From an uncultured Dehalococcoidia bacterium (GTDB lineage: Bacteria > Chloroflexota > Dehalococcoidia > Lucifugimonadales > CAJWER01), in NCBI GenBank assembly GCA_958296115.1, contig OY282442.1, positions 2,524,943 through 2,588,942 of the forward strand: a stretch of 64,000 bases of DNA. Reading direction: 5' to 3'. This document shows, piece after piece, positions 7,376 to 16,930 of the stretch. The notes below the pieces were generated by a model that searched no databases, had not been told where the DNA came from, and worked only from the letters and a program-made list of their open reading frames with translations. How positions within the stretch are numbered: the first letter of the stretch is position 1; each line of letters starts with the position of its first letter. The translations under genes and the position numbers were made by a program.

Positions 7376-9520
7376 TTGGATATATACGCGCCACAGATAG
7401 CGGCGGAGCTTGGAATCGCGGCGTGGCAGGTCAATGCCGCCATATCGCTCTTGGAAGACTCCGCGACCGTTCCTTTCATCTCGCGGTACCGCAAGGAGGC
7501 CACCGGGAGCCTCGACGAGGTGGCGGTCCTGGCGATTCGGGACCGGACCGCACAGCTTCGAGATCTCGACGAAAGGCGCAAGGCAATCCTCGCCTCTCTC
7601 GAGGAGCGCGGACTCCTGTCCGACGAGCTGCGTCGGCAGGTGATGGACGCCGGGAGCATGACGGCGCTGGAGGATATCTACCTTCCCCACCGCCCCAAGC
7701 GGCGGACACGCGCGACGGTGGCGATGGAGCTCGGCCTGCTCCCGCTCGCAGAGGCAATCATCCCCCAGGACGGCGCCATCGATCCCCTCCACGAGGCGCG
7801 GCGGCACGTCAACCCCGAGACGGGCGTCGAGTCCGTCGAGGACGCCCTGGCGGGAGCGCGGGACATCATCGCGCACATCATCAGCGAGGACATGGACATC
7901 CGCGCGGACGTGCGGAGGGTCTTCGCAAGACATGGCTACTTCAGGTCCACAGTCGTCGAGGGCAAAGAGGGGCTGGGCGCGAACTACAGGGACTACTTCG
8001 ACTGGGAAGAGCATGTCCGAAACACGCCGTCCCACCGGGCGCTCGCCATGTTCAGGGGCGAGCGGGAGGGTGTTTTGCGCCTCAAGGTAGCCCCTCCAGA
8101 AGAGTTCGGACTGGCTGCGCTGAGGCGGCAGACCGTAGAGGGCGACAGCCCAGCCTCGATGCAGGTGTGGCAAGCGGCGCAGGACAGCTACAGGCGGCTC
8201 ATCGCGCCTGCGATGGAGAACGAGTTGAGGCAGGCTCTCAAGAATCGCGCCGACCAGGAGGCGACCGCCGAGTTTGCCGGGAACCTTCGCCAGCTCCTGC
8301 TCGAGCCGCCGCTGGGCCAGAAGCGAGTCCTGGCGATCGACCCTGGATTCCGCACCGGCTGCAAGGTCGTATGCCTGGACCCGCAGGGCGCACTCTTGCA
8401 TACGGACACCATATACCCCCTCGACCCGCACAATGACGCCGTTGCCGCAGCCGAACGCCTCGTGGACCTCGCTCGGCGCTACGACATCGAAGCCATCGCC
8501 GTCGGCAACGGCACGGGCGGACGCGAGACCCAGGCATTCGCGCGCGGGGCCGGGCTCGACGGCATGGCGGAATTGGTCATGGTCAACGAGGACGGCGCTT
8601 CCGTCTATTCCGCGTCCGAGGCCGCCCGCGAGGAGCTCCCCGACCACGACGTCACCGTGCGCGGCGCAGTCTCCATCGGCAGACGGCTGCTGGACCCCCT
8701 GGCGGAGCTGGTGAAGATCGACCCCAAGTCCATAGGAGTGGGCCAGTATCAGCACGACGTGGACTCGGCTTTGCTGCGCCGGAGCCTCAACGACGTGGTG
8801 GTCAGCTGCGTCAACCTGGTCGGCGTCGAGGTGAACACCGCCAGCAAGCGTCTGCTCACCTACGTATCGGGGATAGGCCCAAGCCTGGCGCAGAATATCG
8901 TGAACCACGTCAGGAATAACGGGCCGTTCTCGGACCGGCAGGAGCTGCTGGACGTGCCGCGGCTCGGCCCCAAGGCTTTTCAGCAGGCCGCGGGGTTCCT
9001 CCGCATCAGCGGCGGCGCGCAACCCCTCGACGCCACCGCGATACACCCGGAAAGCTACGACGTGGTGGAGGGCATCGCCCGCGACAACGGGCTCCAGGTC
9101 GCGGACCTCATCGGAGACGAGAACCTATTCCGGGGGACGGACCTGGGCAGGTACGTGACCGAGACGGTCGGAATGCCCACGCTGACTGACATCGTGGAGG
9201 AGCTCGCGCGTCCGGGCCGGGACCCGAGACCGCGCCTCCAGCCCTTCTCCTTCGCCGAGGACGTGAGGTCCATAGAGGATATCCAGCCTGGCATGTGGCT
9301 GTCCGGCATCGTCTCGAACATCACCTCCTTCGGAGCCTTCGTGGACTTGGGAGTCCATACCGACGGGTTGCTGCACATCAGCAAGATGTCGGAACAGTTC
9401 ATCCACCATCCCAGCGACATCGTGCAGGTGCGGCAGCAGCTCAACGTCAGGGTCCTGGAGGTCGATCTGGCCCGTAGGCGCATTGCCCTCAGCCTCTTGG
9501 AGGAGCGCGAAGCGCCGTGA
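7376..9520 (+). CDS. tex: Tex-family S1 RNA-binding transcription accessory protein
   Basis: A 714-residue protein colinear with bacterial Tex. The N-terminal helical region includes ATVPFISRYRKEATG, the YqgF/RNase H-like domain begins near residue 317 (RVLAIDPGFRTGCK), a helix-hairpin-helix lies near 490-560 (SGIGPSLAQNIV), and the C-terminal S1 domain is at about 639-705 (GIVSNITSFGAFVDLG). Tex binds nucleic acid and RNA polymerase and is linked to transcription and stress tolerance. The start is TTG with GGAG 10 nt upstream; no in-frame ATG exists between it and the preceding stop. It is flanked by repeat-bearing gaps, so probably monocistronic. Confidence 0.95.
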   Translation: MDIYAPQIAAELGIAAWQVNAAISLLEDSATVPFISRYRKEATGSLDEVAVLAIRDRTAQLRDLDERRKAILASLEERGLLSDELRRQVMDAGSMTALEDIYLPHRPKRRTRATVAMELGLLPLAEAIIPQDGAIDPLHEARRHVNPETGVESVEDALAGARDIIAHIISEDMDIRADVRRVFARHGYFRSTVVEGKEGLGANYRDYFDWEEHVRNTPSHRALAMFRGEREGVLRLKVAPPEEFGLAALRRQTVEGDSPASMQVWQAAQDSYRRLIAPAMENELRQALKNRADQEATAEFAGNLRQLLLEPPLGQKRVLAIDPGFRTGCKVVCLDPQGALLHTDTIYPLDPHNDAVAAAERLVDLARRYDIEAIAVGNGTGGRETQAFARGAGLDGMAELVMVNEDGASVYSASEAAREELPDHDVTVRGAVSIGRRLLDPLAELVKIDPKSIGVGQYQHDVDSALLRRSLNDVVVSCVNLVGVEVNTASKRLLTYVSGIGPSLAQNIVNHVRNNGPFSDRQELLDVPRLGPKAFQQAAGFLRISGGAQPLDATAIHPESYDVVEGIARDNGLQVADLIGDENLFRGTDLGRYVTETVGMPTLTDIVEELARPGRDPRPRLQPFSFAEDVRSIEDIQPGMWLSGIVSNITSFGAFVDLGVHTDGLLHISKMSEQFIHHPSDIVQVRQQLNVRVLEVDLARRRIALSLLEEREAP

Positions 9521-9591
9521 GCCATCACGTTCGCCATTCCCGCCAGTGATCCGCGCGTCCAATATAATGCCAATTTCTTCTGATAACCAGT

Positions 9592-9634
9592 CATCCTCTC
9601 CTTAGACGGGAGAGGATTGAGGCGAGGGTGAACA
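9592..9634. repeat. Palindromic REP-like repeat
   Basis: TCCTCTCC, a TTAGA turn, then CGGGAGAGGA followed by GAGGCGAGGGTGAAC. It has the same layout as the repeats at 7.2, 24.6-24.9 and 52.8-53.4 kb. Confidence 0.6.
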
Positions 9635-9668
9635 TGGCCCCGCCAGAATCCAGCATGGAGGCGCGTCG

Positions 9669-10775
9669 TTGGAACAGGTTAGCATAGGAGTCGTCGGGTC
9701 TGCGGGCGTGATTGGGCAGAAGCACGCCGCCGAGGTTGCGGAGCTTCCGAACACACGGCTGGCTGCCGTCCACGACCTGAACGCCGAGGCCGCGGGCCAG
9801 CAGGCAGCCGCCCTTGGGACGCGCTCATACGACGCGCTGGGCGATATGCTCGGCGACCCCGGCGTGGACGCCGTAACCATAGCCACGCCCCATCCCCTGC
9901 ACCTGGGAGTCGCGCTGGACGCCTTCGCCGCGGGCAAGCACGTGCTCACCGAGAAGCCCATCACGGCGGCGCCTTCCGAGGCGGACCGGATGGTATCGGC
10001 CGCCGCGGAAGCAGGCGTGAAGCTCGGAGTGGTGTACCAGAACCGCTTCCGACCCGACCTTCTGCTCATCCACGAGATGGTTGAGGGCGGCGAGCTGGGC
10101 GAGCTCTACCGCACATTGTTGGACGCGGCAAGCTTCCGATCCCAGGCTTACTACGACTCCGGCGGCTGGCGCGGCACTTGGGACGGCGAGGGCGGCGGCG
10201 TCCTGCTAAACCAGGGCATCCACTACATAGACATGTTCCAGTGGCTGGGCGGTATGCCCGCGGCGGTTACGGGGCACGTGAGCGCCCTGATGCACGACAT
10301 CGAGGTCGAGGACTCCGCCAGCGCGCTCCTGGAGTACCCGAACGGCGCCCACGGCTTCCTGCACTGCAACACCACGCAGGCGCCTTCCCAGACCAGGCTG
10401 GAGCTCTGGGGCGAGAAGGCCGGCGTGGTCGTAACCGACCATGAGGTCAAGCTGTATAGGCCGGAGGTCGGCCTGCGGGACTTCTCGGCGCGAGAGGACG
10501 CCAAGCCCTTCGACAAGCCGGATATCAGCGCGCTTCCCCTGATGCCGGGCGCGCGGACCGCCGATCACAAGGACGCGATAGCGGATTTCGCCCAATCGAT
10601 CATAGACGACCGCGATCCGGCGGCTCCCGGCGAAGAGGGCGTGAAGGGACTGGAGCTCGCGGCGGCCCTCATATATTCGGGGTGTACCGGCCAGAAGGTC
10701 GAGCTGCCACTCGACCGCGACGACTACGACAACCTGCTGGACGAGCTACGCGGAGGCCGAAAGCTCGGCGCGTGA
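9669..10775 (+). CDS. Gfo/Idh/MocA-family oxidoreductase
   Basis: 368 residues with the dinucleotide motif GVVGSAGVIG, EKPITAAPSE at the conserved EKP position and GIHYIDMFQWLGG for the catalytic His/Asp region. The start is TTG at 9669 with GGAG about 8 nt upstream; the nearer ATG at 9655 is out of frame. It converges with the isomerase/GMC pair 12 nt downstream. The adjacent sugar-phosphate isomerase-like and GMC genes suggest a polyol or sugar oxidation route; the exact substrate is unknown. Confidence 0.9.
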   Translation: MEQVSIGVVGSAGVIGQKHAAEVAELPNTRLAAVHDLNAEAAGQQAAALGTRSYDALGDMLGDPGVDAVTIATPHPLHLGVALDAFAAGKHVLTEKPITAAPSEADRMVSAAAEAGVKLGVVYQNRFRPDLLLIHEMVEGGELGELYRTLLDAASFRSQAYYDSGGWRGTWDGEGGGVLLNQGIHYIDMFQWLGGMPAAVTGHVSALMHDIEVEDSASALLEYPNGAHGFLHCNTTQAPSQTRLELWGEKAGVVVTDHEVKLYRPEVGLRDFSAREDAKPFDKPDISALPLMPGARTADHKDAIADFAQSIIDDRDPAAPGEEGVKGLELAAALIYSGCTGQKVELPLDRDDYDNLLDELRGGRKLGA

Positions 10776-10787
10776 CCCAGCCCAGCC

Positions 10788-11627
10788 TCAGCCCTCCACG
10801 CAGCCTGCCCGCGCCATCAGGCCCCGGAGCGCACCGGCCGCGCGTCTCATGCCGTCCGGACCGCTGAAGCCGCCGAGCCGCCCCGCCGTCTTCAGGTGCG
10901 GCTCCAGCGCTAGGAATCCCTGGTATCCAACGTCCCGCAGCCTCTCCAGCAGCAGCGCCACCTGCCCATCGCCCTCCCCCGCGACCGTGATAACGCGGTC
11001 GGAGATGCGCGCGTCCTTGACCTGCACGCAGTCCACGTATTCGCCCAGCAGCGGCCAGCCCCGCTCCACCACGCGCTCGACGCCCGCGTGCGGAAAGTTC
11101 CCCGTGTCCCACACGAACCTCAGGCTTGGGCTGTCCACTCCCTCCACCAGCGCCCGGCACCGCTCAGGCACGTCGCCGACCAGCCCGTTCTCGTTCTCCA
11201 GCAGCAATACAGCCCCACGCTCCCCCGCCGCCTCCGCCATCGCCCTGAGCCTCGACGCCGACTCGTCGACGCAATCGGCCTGCCGTCCATCCTCCGGCGG
11301 ATAGAACGAGAACACCCGCACCCTGTTCACATCCAGCATTTCCGCTATGTCGAGGATGCGTCCCAAGTCTGCCAGAGTCTCCTCCAACGGCCCGGTGATA
11401 GGCGACTTGCCGACCGGGCTGGCGATGCAGCTGACCCGCTCCGAGTGAGCCTCGCAGGACGCCGCCAGGCGCGACACCTCGCCGTCCGACAGGTCGAGCA
11501 CGTTCACGCCCCACGCCTTCCGTAGCTCCAGGTAACGGATGCCGAGCTCGTTCAGGACGTCGAGCTGCGCGTCCACGTCGTCGTTGATCTCGTCGCCGAA
11601 GGCGCTCAGTGTGAACCGCGCCGTCAT
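10788..11627 (-). CDS. Sugar phosphate isomerase/epimerase (xylose isomerase-like TIM barrel)
   Basis: 279 residues from ATG 11627 (MTARFTLSAFGDEI). Conserved metal-site features of the AP endonuclease-2-type TIM barrel are visible: LLLENENG with Glu, FVWDTGNFPHAG with Asp/His, VQVKDA, and FLALEPH with Glu. Such enzymes isomerise or epimerise keto-sugars and inositols. Its ATG overlaps the stop of the GMC gene (ATGA), so the two are translationally coupled. It probably acts on the product of the oxidoreductase. Confidence 0.85.
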   Translation of the reverse strand: MTARFTLSAFGDEINDDVDAQLDVLNELGIRYLELRKAWGVNVLDLSDGEVSRLAASCEAHSERVSCIASPVGKSPITGPLEETLADLGRILDIAEMLDVNRVRVFSFYPPEDGRQADCVDESASRLRAMAEAAGERGAVLLLENENGLVGDVPERCRALVEGVDSPSLRFVWDTGNFPHAGVERVVERGWPLLGEYVDCVQVKDARISDRVITVAGEGDGQVALLLERLRDVGYQGFLALEPHLKTAGRLGGFSGPDGMRRAAGALRGLMARAGCVEG

Positions 11628-13213
11628 AGCCCCTCGCCAATGAAAGCCGCTACGCGCTCGCCGATGACTATGGACGTGGCGTTCGTGTTCGCCCGAATGC
11701 AGTCGGGCATGATCGAGGCGTCCGCGACCCGCAGGTTCTCGAGACCGCGCACGTTCCCGAACTGATCTACCACTGCCATCTCGTCCGTCTCCGGGCCCAT
11801 CTTGCATGTCCCGGAGACGTGATGGCTGGTCTGCACCCAGCGCTTCATCCATGTGTCGAGCGCGGCGTCCGACTCCAGGTCCGCGTCGGCCGGCGTTGCC
11901 CGCTCCTTCACCAGCTTGTCCCAGCCCTCGTGCTTCGCTATATCGAGGCAGATCCGCACTCCCTCGCGCATCCGTTTCCTGTCGAATTCCTCCTGGAGGT
12001 AGTTGTAATCCAGCATCGGCTGGATATGCGGGTCCGGGCCGCGCAGGCGCAGGCTCCCCGCCCCCACCGCCAAGTCGATGCACACGACCATCACGAGCCC
12101 GCGCTCGTCGGTGGAGCCGTGTCCGTATGCCCTGGCGCCGATGACGCCGCGCGAACCCGGGTGGATCAGCATGTCGTTCTCGAGGTCCGATCCCTCGGCG
12201 GTGTACCGCAATGTCATCTGGATGCCTGGAATGCCGGGCTCTTGGTGGAAGTCCTCCCGCGTCCTCCACGACAGCCAAACCTGTGGATGGTCCCGTAGAT
12301 TCTCACCCACCCCGGGCAGATCTTGAACCACCGGGAGGCCCATGCCGTCGAGGTGGTCAGCCGGCCCGACTCCCGACAGCAGCAGCAGGTGCGGAGAGCC
12401 GATCGCGCCCGCCGCCAAGATTATCCGCCTGCCCTTCACCTCGACAACCTTGCCGTCAGTCTCGACGGCCACGCCAACCGCGCGCTTGCCGTCGAACAGC
12501 ACCCGGTGAACGTGGCACCTAGGGGCGATGGTGAGGTTCTCACGGTCCCGGATGGGCCTGAGGTAGCCTATGGCAACGCTCCAGCGAATGCCGCCGGGGT
12601 TGTTGAGCGGGGTCGGGCCGACGCCGGTCGTGCCGGGCGCGTTGTGATCCGGACAGTCGGCGTATTTCAAGTTACGCGCCGCCTCGTAGAAAGCAATCTG
12701 GTCCGGGTTCAGCTGCTTCGGCTTGAAGCGCCGCACGATGATCGGGCCCTCCGACCCGTGAAAATCATCCCCCCCGAAGTCTATGTCCGTCTCGACCATG
12801 CGGAAATACGGCAGGAGGTCCTGGAAGCTCCACTTGTCGTTACCCCAGGAGGCCCAGTTGTCGTAGTCCTCCGGAACGCCCCGCAGGAATATCTGCGCGT
12901 TCACCGCGCTGGAGCCGCCTACCACCTTGCCCCTGGGGACGATGCCCGGCAACGCCTCGTCGGTGTACCGCGCGACGAAGCTCCAGCGGTGGTCGCTGAC
13001 CGGGCTTCTCGAAGGCGCGTCCATCCGCCCGTACCCGTACTTCACCTCTTCGGGAATCCTGTCGAAGTCGGGATAGTCCCGCCCCGCTTCGATCAGCAGC
13101 GCCGAGTGATCCGGGTCTTCGGACAAGCGCGTCGCCAGGACCGCCCCGGCGGAACCCGCGCCCACTATGATGGTATCGTATGGCTTGTTTCGCTCGAATG
13201 GCAGCCTGGGAAT
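11624..13213 (-). CDS. GMC-family FAD-dependent oxidoreductase, start uncertain
   Basis: Glucose-methanol-choline oxidoreductase. The FAD motif TIIVGAGSAG, the second GMC signature GGSSAVNAQIF, the active-site block HHVSGTCKMG and the closing NTNATSIVIGERVA are all present. The body is intact, but the frame has no ATG, GTG or TTG between the FAD motif and the upstream stop at 13226-13228; a GTG at 13165 lies inside the motif. Candidate starts are ATT at 13213 (GGAG 7 nt upstream) or CTG at 13204; a frameshift from ATG 13235 is the alternative. A TATAAT at 13249-13244 would serve as -10. Typical length is about 530 aa, as here from 13213. Confidence 0.88.
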   Translation of the reverse strand: MPRLPFERNKPYDTIIVGAGSAGAVLATRLSEDPDHSALLIEAGRDYPDFDRIPEEVKYGYGRMDAPSRSPVSDHRWSFVARYTDEALPGIVPRGKVVGGSSAVNAQIFLRGVPEDYDNWASWGNDKWSFQDLLPYFRMVETDIDFGGDDFHGSEGPIIVRRFKPKQLNPDQIAFYEAARNLKYADCPDHNAPGTTGVGPTPLNNPGGIRWSVAIGYLRPIRDRENLTIAPRCHVHRVLFDGKRAVGVAVETDGKVVEVKGRRIILAAGAIGSPHLLLLSGVGPADHLDGMGLPVVQDLPGVGENLRDHPQVWLSWRTREDFHQEPGIPGIQMTLRYTAEGSDLENDMLIHPGSRGVIGARAYGHGSTDERGLVMVVCIDLAVGAGSLRLRGPDPHIQPMLDYNYLQEEFDRKRMREGVRICLDIAKHEGWDKLVKERATPADADLESDAALDTWMKRWVQTSHHVSGTCKMGPETDEMAVVDQFGNVRGLENLRVADASIMPDCIRANTNATSIVIGERVAAFIGEGL

Positions 13214-13321
13214 CGTGCGGCTCCGTCAGTGGCATTCATAGGCATTATACTACGCATCCACTGGCATTGACACGCGCCCCGGCTGCCAGGCTGCCGCTAA
13301 TATCACGTCAGGAGAAGTAAC

Positions 13322-14218
13322 ATGGCTAACAAGAGAGTCCTGGTGACCGGCGCGGCGGGCTACATCGCCAGCCTCATGCTCCCAACCTTCCGCGAGCGGT
13401 ACGACCTCGCGCTCACCGACGTATCCAGCTCCAACAGCCGAGGCGGCGAGGTCCCAGACGCCGTAACCGCCAACCTGATAGACCACGACCGCTCCCGGTA
13501 CGCCGCCCTCTTCCAAGGCGTGGACGCCGTCGTACACCTCGGCTACCGCCGCCGCGTCGACCGACAGCCAAGCCCGGAGAGCCCCCGCTCCATGGACTCG
13601 TACTTCGAGGAGAAGCAGAACGTGGACATGGCTTACAACGTCCTGCGGTCGGCGTTCGAGGCCGGCGTGCCCCGCGTCGTGTGCGCCAGCTCCAACCACG
13701 CCGCCGACTGGTACGAGCACGAGCTCGTCCACGACCGCAAGATGGACGTCGTGGACCCCTACGCCCTGCCGCTCGCCGACAACTTCTACGGCTGGTCCAA
13801 AGCCGCCTACGAGCACATGGGCTTCCTCTTCGCCTGCGGCGCGTTCGGCAGGAAGATGGAAGTCATCATGGTGCGGATAGGCTCCCCCGTCGAGGTCGAC
13901 CTCGACCGGTTCGGCGGCGACGCCCGCGCCCTCAAGCGCAGCATGGCAGCCCACGTCAGCCCTCGTGACATCACCCAGCTGTTCGTGAAGAGCATAGAGA
14001 CGCCCTGCGTCGAGAACGACCACGGCATCCCCTGGCAGGTGGTGTACGGCGTAAGCGGCAACACCCGCGCCTTCTGGTCGATAGCCAACGCCCGCCAGGT
14101 CTTGGGATACGAGCCAGAGGACGACTCCGAAGTGAAGTACGCGCCCGAAGCCCAGCGCCTACTCGCCCAGCGCGGCGACGCAGCTAAGGGACGTGTCGGC
14201 CCAGGCAATCGGCGGTGA
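13322..14218 (+). CDS. NAD-dependent epimerase/dehydratase family protein (extended SDR)
   Basis: 298 residues with VLVTGAAGYIAS as the SDR Rossmann motif, a catalytic Ser region (VVCASSNHAADWY) and a Tyr-x3-Lys-like segment NFYGWSKAAYE in which YGWSK is the active-site pentapeptide. It resembles uronate dehydrogenase-type SDRs. AGGAG at 13310 precedes the ATG. It is divergent from the GMC gene and converges with the LRR gene. The likely role is sugar or uronate oxidation or epimerisation; the substrate is not determined. Confidence 0.87.
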   Translation: MANKRVLVTGAAGYIASLMLPTFRERYDLALTDVSSSNSRGGEVPDAVTANLIDHDRSRYAALFQGVDAVVHLGYRRRVDRQPSPESPRSMDSYFEEKQNVDMAYNVLRSAFEAGVPRVVCASSNHAADWYEHELVHDRKMDVVDPYALPLADNFYGWSKAAYEHMGFLFACGAFGRKMEVIMVRIGSPVEVDLDRFGGDARALKRSMAAHVSPRDITQLFVKSIETPCVENDHGIPWQVVYGVSGNTRAFWSIANARQVLGYEPEDDSEVKYAPEAQRLLAQRGDAAKGRVGPGNRR

Positions 14219-14234
14219 CGGCCCGCCTACCGCG

Positions 14235-16238
14235 TCAAGGGCCGCACGCCTCCAGCCCGTCATGGCTGAATTCCAACCCGGGGTTGTACGCCAGGGCGGG
14301 CGGTATGCAGCCAGTCAGCTGGTTGTTCTCGAGGGATAGCGCCGATAGGTAGATGAGGTTCCCCAGCTCTGGCGGAATCGGCCCATCCAGCAGGTTATCG
14401 TCGAGCGACAACTCTTCCAGATAGGCAAGCTCCCCCAGCTCTGCCGGAATCGACCCGCTCAACTGGTTCTCGTCGAGGGTCAACTCTCCCAAGAAGGCAA
14501 TTCTCCCCAGCTCGGGCGGAATCGCCCCGATCAGCTCGTTGTTGTGGAGATACAACTCCCTCAGGTCAGCGAGTCTCCCCAGTTCCGACGGAATCGACCC
14601 GCTCAACTGGTTGTTGTGGAGGTACAGCCGACGCAGACCAACCAGGTTTCCCAGCTCCGACGGGATGGCCCCACTCAACTCGTTGTCGTAGAGATGCATG
14701 TAGTTCAGGTTGGAGAGGTTCCCCAGCTCAGGCGGAATAGCCCCGCTCAACTGGTTATTGTCAACGTCCAACACACTCAGGTTGGCAAGGCTCCCCAGCT
14801 CCGGCGGAATGGAGCCGCTCAACTCGTTCTTGTGGAGATACAAATCCCGCAGCTCGGCGAGGTTCCCCAACTCCGGCGGGATGGACCCGCTCAACTGGTT
14901 GTCGTGGAGGTACAACCGACGCAGGTTGGCGAGGTTCCCCAGCTCAGGCGGGATGGAGCCGCTCAACTCGTTCTCGTTGATGTGCGCCCAATACAGGTTG
15001 GCGAGGTTCCCCAGCTCAGGCGGAATGGGTCCGCTCAACTGGTTGTCGTCTAGGTCCAATATCCTTAGGCTGGCGAGGTTCCCCAACTCCGGCGGAATAC
15101 TGCCGCTCAGCTCGTTGTCGTGGAGATACAAGTGCCTCAACTCGGCGAGATTCCCCAGCTCAGGCGGAATGGCCCCGCTCAACTGGTTATCGTAGAGATA
15201 CAGCAGGTACAGGCTGCCGAGCCCGCCCAACTCTGGCGGGATGGACCCGCTCAACTCGTTGTTGTCGAGGTCCAATATCCTTAGGTTGGCGAGACTCCCC
15301 AGCTCCGGCGGAATGGGTCCGCTCAACCGGTTGACGTGGAGGTACAACCGCTCCAGGTTGGCAAGGTTGCCCAGCTCAGGCGGAATGGCCCCGCTCAGCT
15401 GGTTGCTCCGAAGGTACAGCCATCTGAGGTTGGCGAGGTTGCCCAACTCAGGCGGAATGGACCCGCTCAGCTGGTTGTTCGCAAGATAAAGCCACTGAAG
15501 GTTGGCGAGGTTGCCCAGCTCAGGCGGAATGGCTCCGCTCAGCAGGCTGCCGTCGAGGTAGAGCCGCTCCAGGTTGGCGAGACTCCCCAGCTCAGGCGGA
15601 ATGGCCCCGCTCAGCTGTCTATTGTCGCCGAGGTCCAGCGCCTCCAGCCCTGTCAGGCCCCCAAGATGCGCTGGAATGCTCCCCCTCAAACCGCTGTCTC
15701 GTAGATTCATCCCCCGCACGCGAGCCGGCGAGCCGCCCACGTCGAGTCCCTGCCAGTCCGCGATAGGGATGTCGACGCTCCAAGCAAGCTCCGCGCCTCC
15801 CGCCAAAATATCCCTCGCGGCCAAGAGCGTCTTGCAGTCGCTGACGAGCCCGGGGTTATCCTGATAGTCCGATATGACTACCCCGTTAGCGCACGGCCCC
15901 GCTATGCCAAGGGGGCTGACCTCCAGAATCCGCCACCGCCCGCCGTCCTGAGACCGCGCGGCGAAGTTGTAGACGCTGTCGCCCACGGTCACGTTCCTGG
16001 CGTTCAGCAGCCCCAAGGCCGTGAAGGACAGGAAGCGCCCTCTACCCTCGCTATCTACGCTGAACTCCTCAGACGCGCCGGGGTAGGCGCAGCTCTCCCC
16101 CTTATTCAGGACCAAGCCGGCTCGGCACTCCTCGCCGCCCGTGTCAGCCTCGGCAATGCCGCAGGCCAGCGTCAAGGACATGATGAATCCGGCCAAGACC
16201 AAGCTCTGCATGACTCGTCCGATGCGGTGGCTCTTCAT
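14235..16238 (-). CDS. Secreted plant-type leucine-rich-repeat protein
   Basis: 667 residues. An N-terminal hydrophobic signal ends at C26 (TLACG), a weak lipobox. An unknown region at about 35-180 has four Cys (C38, C50, C116, C135). From residue 186 there are 20 consecutive 24-residue repeats of the plant type (SG-IPPELGNLANL--LYL--N-L) and a Cys-containing C-terminal cap. Such LRRs form curved, protein-binding solenoids. The start has AGGAGG upstream and lies 11 nt after the previous gene, so it appears to be the last gene of the two-component/ABC exporter operon. It was probably exported; the ligand is unknown. Confidence 0.9.
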   Translation of the reverse strand: MKSHRIGRVMQSLVLAGFIMSLTLACGIAEADTGGEECRAGLVLNKGESCAYPGASEEFSVDSEGRGRFLSFTALGLLNARNVTVGDSVYNFAARSQDGGRWRILEVSPLGIAGPCANGVVISDYQDNPGLVSDCKTLLAARDILAGGAELAWSVDIPIADWQGLDVGGSPARVRGMNLRDSGLRGSIPAHLGGLTGLEALDLGDNRQLSGAIPPELGSLANLERLYLDGSLLSGAIPPELGNLANLQWLYLANNQLSGSIPPELGNLANLRWLYLRSNQLSGAIPPELGNLANLERLYLHVNRLSGPIPPELGSLANLRILDLDNNELSGSIPPELGGLGSLYLLYLYDNQLSGAIPPELGNLAELRHLYLHDNELSGSIPPELGNLASLRILDLDDNQLSGPIPPELGNLANLYWAHINENELSGSIPPELGNLANLRRLYLHDNQLSGSIPPELGNLAELRDLYLHKNELSGSIPPELGSLANLSVLDVDNNQLSGAIPPELGNLSNLNYMHLYDNELSGAIPSELGNLVGLRRLYLHNNQLSGSIPSELGRLADLRELYLHNNELIGAIPPELGRIAFLGELTLDENQLSGSIPAELGELAYLEELSLDDNLLDGPIPPELGNLIYLSALSLENNQLTGCIPPALAYNPGLEFSHDGLEACGP
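14300..15683 (-). repeat. 72-bp tandem repeats encoding LRRs
   Basis: Twenty in-frame 72-bp units within the LRR gene. Units share the core encoding SGxIPPELGNLANL. Adjacent units differ mainly at the solvent-exposed positions of the LRR, so this is protein-level repetition rather than a CRISPR array. Confidence 0.9.
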
Positions 16239-16249
16239 TGCCTGGCCTC

Positions 16250-16918
16250 CTATGGAGCCCTACCCTGCCACCCCGCGCGGACCTCCCGCCCTCCGCCAAG
16301 GCCGCCGGGCGCGCCGCCGAAGCTGGGAAGCTCGAAGTCCACGCCCTCCGGGACGATGGTGATGGACTCGGCTTTGACGTTCCCGCTGTCGTCGCTGCCG
16401 CCCGTGATGGCAACCATGCTGCCCGTCTCGATATCCTCGACGCTGGCCTCCGATACCTCGGTCACCGTCGTATCGTCGCCCAGCGCAACGGTCATCTCAC
16501 CCCCAGGAGTGTCGAGAGTGAGCTTCGATCCTTCCACAGCCGTGACCGTCCCCATGACCAAGCCGCCCATCGCGCCGCCGGGCCCGATTAACGATTGCGC
16601 CGCCGGCCCGCCGGCGCCTCCCGCGAACGCCGCGCGCAGCTGAGCCCGAAGCGCCTCACCCTGCTGAGCGTCCAGCTCCCCGCCCGACTCCGCGACCGAG
16701 CGTCGCAGCTCGGCTATCGCCTCGGCGTCAAACTCGCCCTGCGGGCCAGGCCCGCCCCCGCCCCCAGCCGTTGGAGCCGTGAGCGACGCCACGGGAGGCC
16801 CCGACTGCGCCGAGGCCCGATTCTCCCCTACCACGGCGCCGCCCACGAACGCGCCCGCTATCACGCCCCCAAGAACCAGCGCCGCCGCTATCAGCACGAT
16901 GAACGCCTTCGTGTTCAT
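16250..16918 (-). CDS. Small secreted protein with DUF5666-like domain
   Basis: 222 residues. There is one N-terminal transmembrane or signal segment (residues 5-33), a low-complexity Gly/Pro/Ala linker, then a beta-rich region at about 118-195 (GTVTAVEGSKLTLDTPGG, VEDIETGSMVAITG) resembling DUF5666 OB-like domains. Function unknown. It lies 12 nt after the permease and 11 nt before the LRR gene, with a GGAGA ribosome-binding site, so it is part of the exporter operon and may be a cargo or an accessory of it. Confidence 0.6.
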   Translation of the reverse strand: MNTKAFIVLIAAALVLGGVIAGAFVGGAVVGENRASAQSGPPVASLTAPTAGGGGGPGPQGEFDAEAIAELRRSVAESGGELDAQQGEALRAQLRAAFAGGAGGPAAQSLIGPGGAMGGLVMGTVTAVEGSKLTLDTPGGEMTVALGDDTTVTEVSEASVEDIETGSMVAITGGSDDSGNVKAESITIVPEGVDFELPSFGGAPGGLGGGREVRAGWQGRAP

Positions 16919-16930
16919 TGCTATCGTCTC

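Noticed and set aside
7067-9046. 659-codon open frame on the minus strand
   Set aside because: It is antisense to tex, which has clear domains; the minus frame has no recognisable motif.
10788-12278. 496-codon version of the isomerase
   Set aside because: The upstream 217 codons lie antiframe within the GMC gene; MTARFTL at 11627 with an ATGA overlap is the natural start.
13267-13272. TTGACA as -35 for the epimerase gene
   Set aside because: The only plausible -10 (TAATAT at 13298) is 25 nt away, too far for a normal sigma70 promoter.
14300-15683. CRISPR-like regular repeats
   Set aside because: They are 72-bp in-frame LRR codons with gradual divergence and no spacers.
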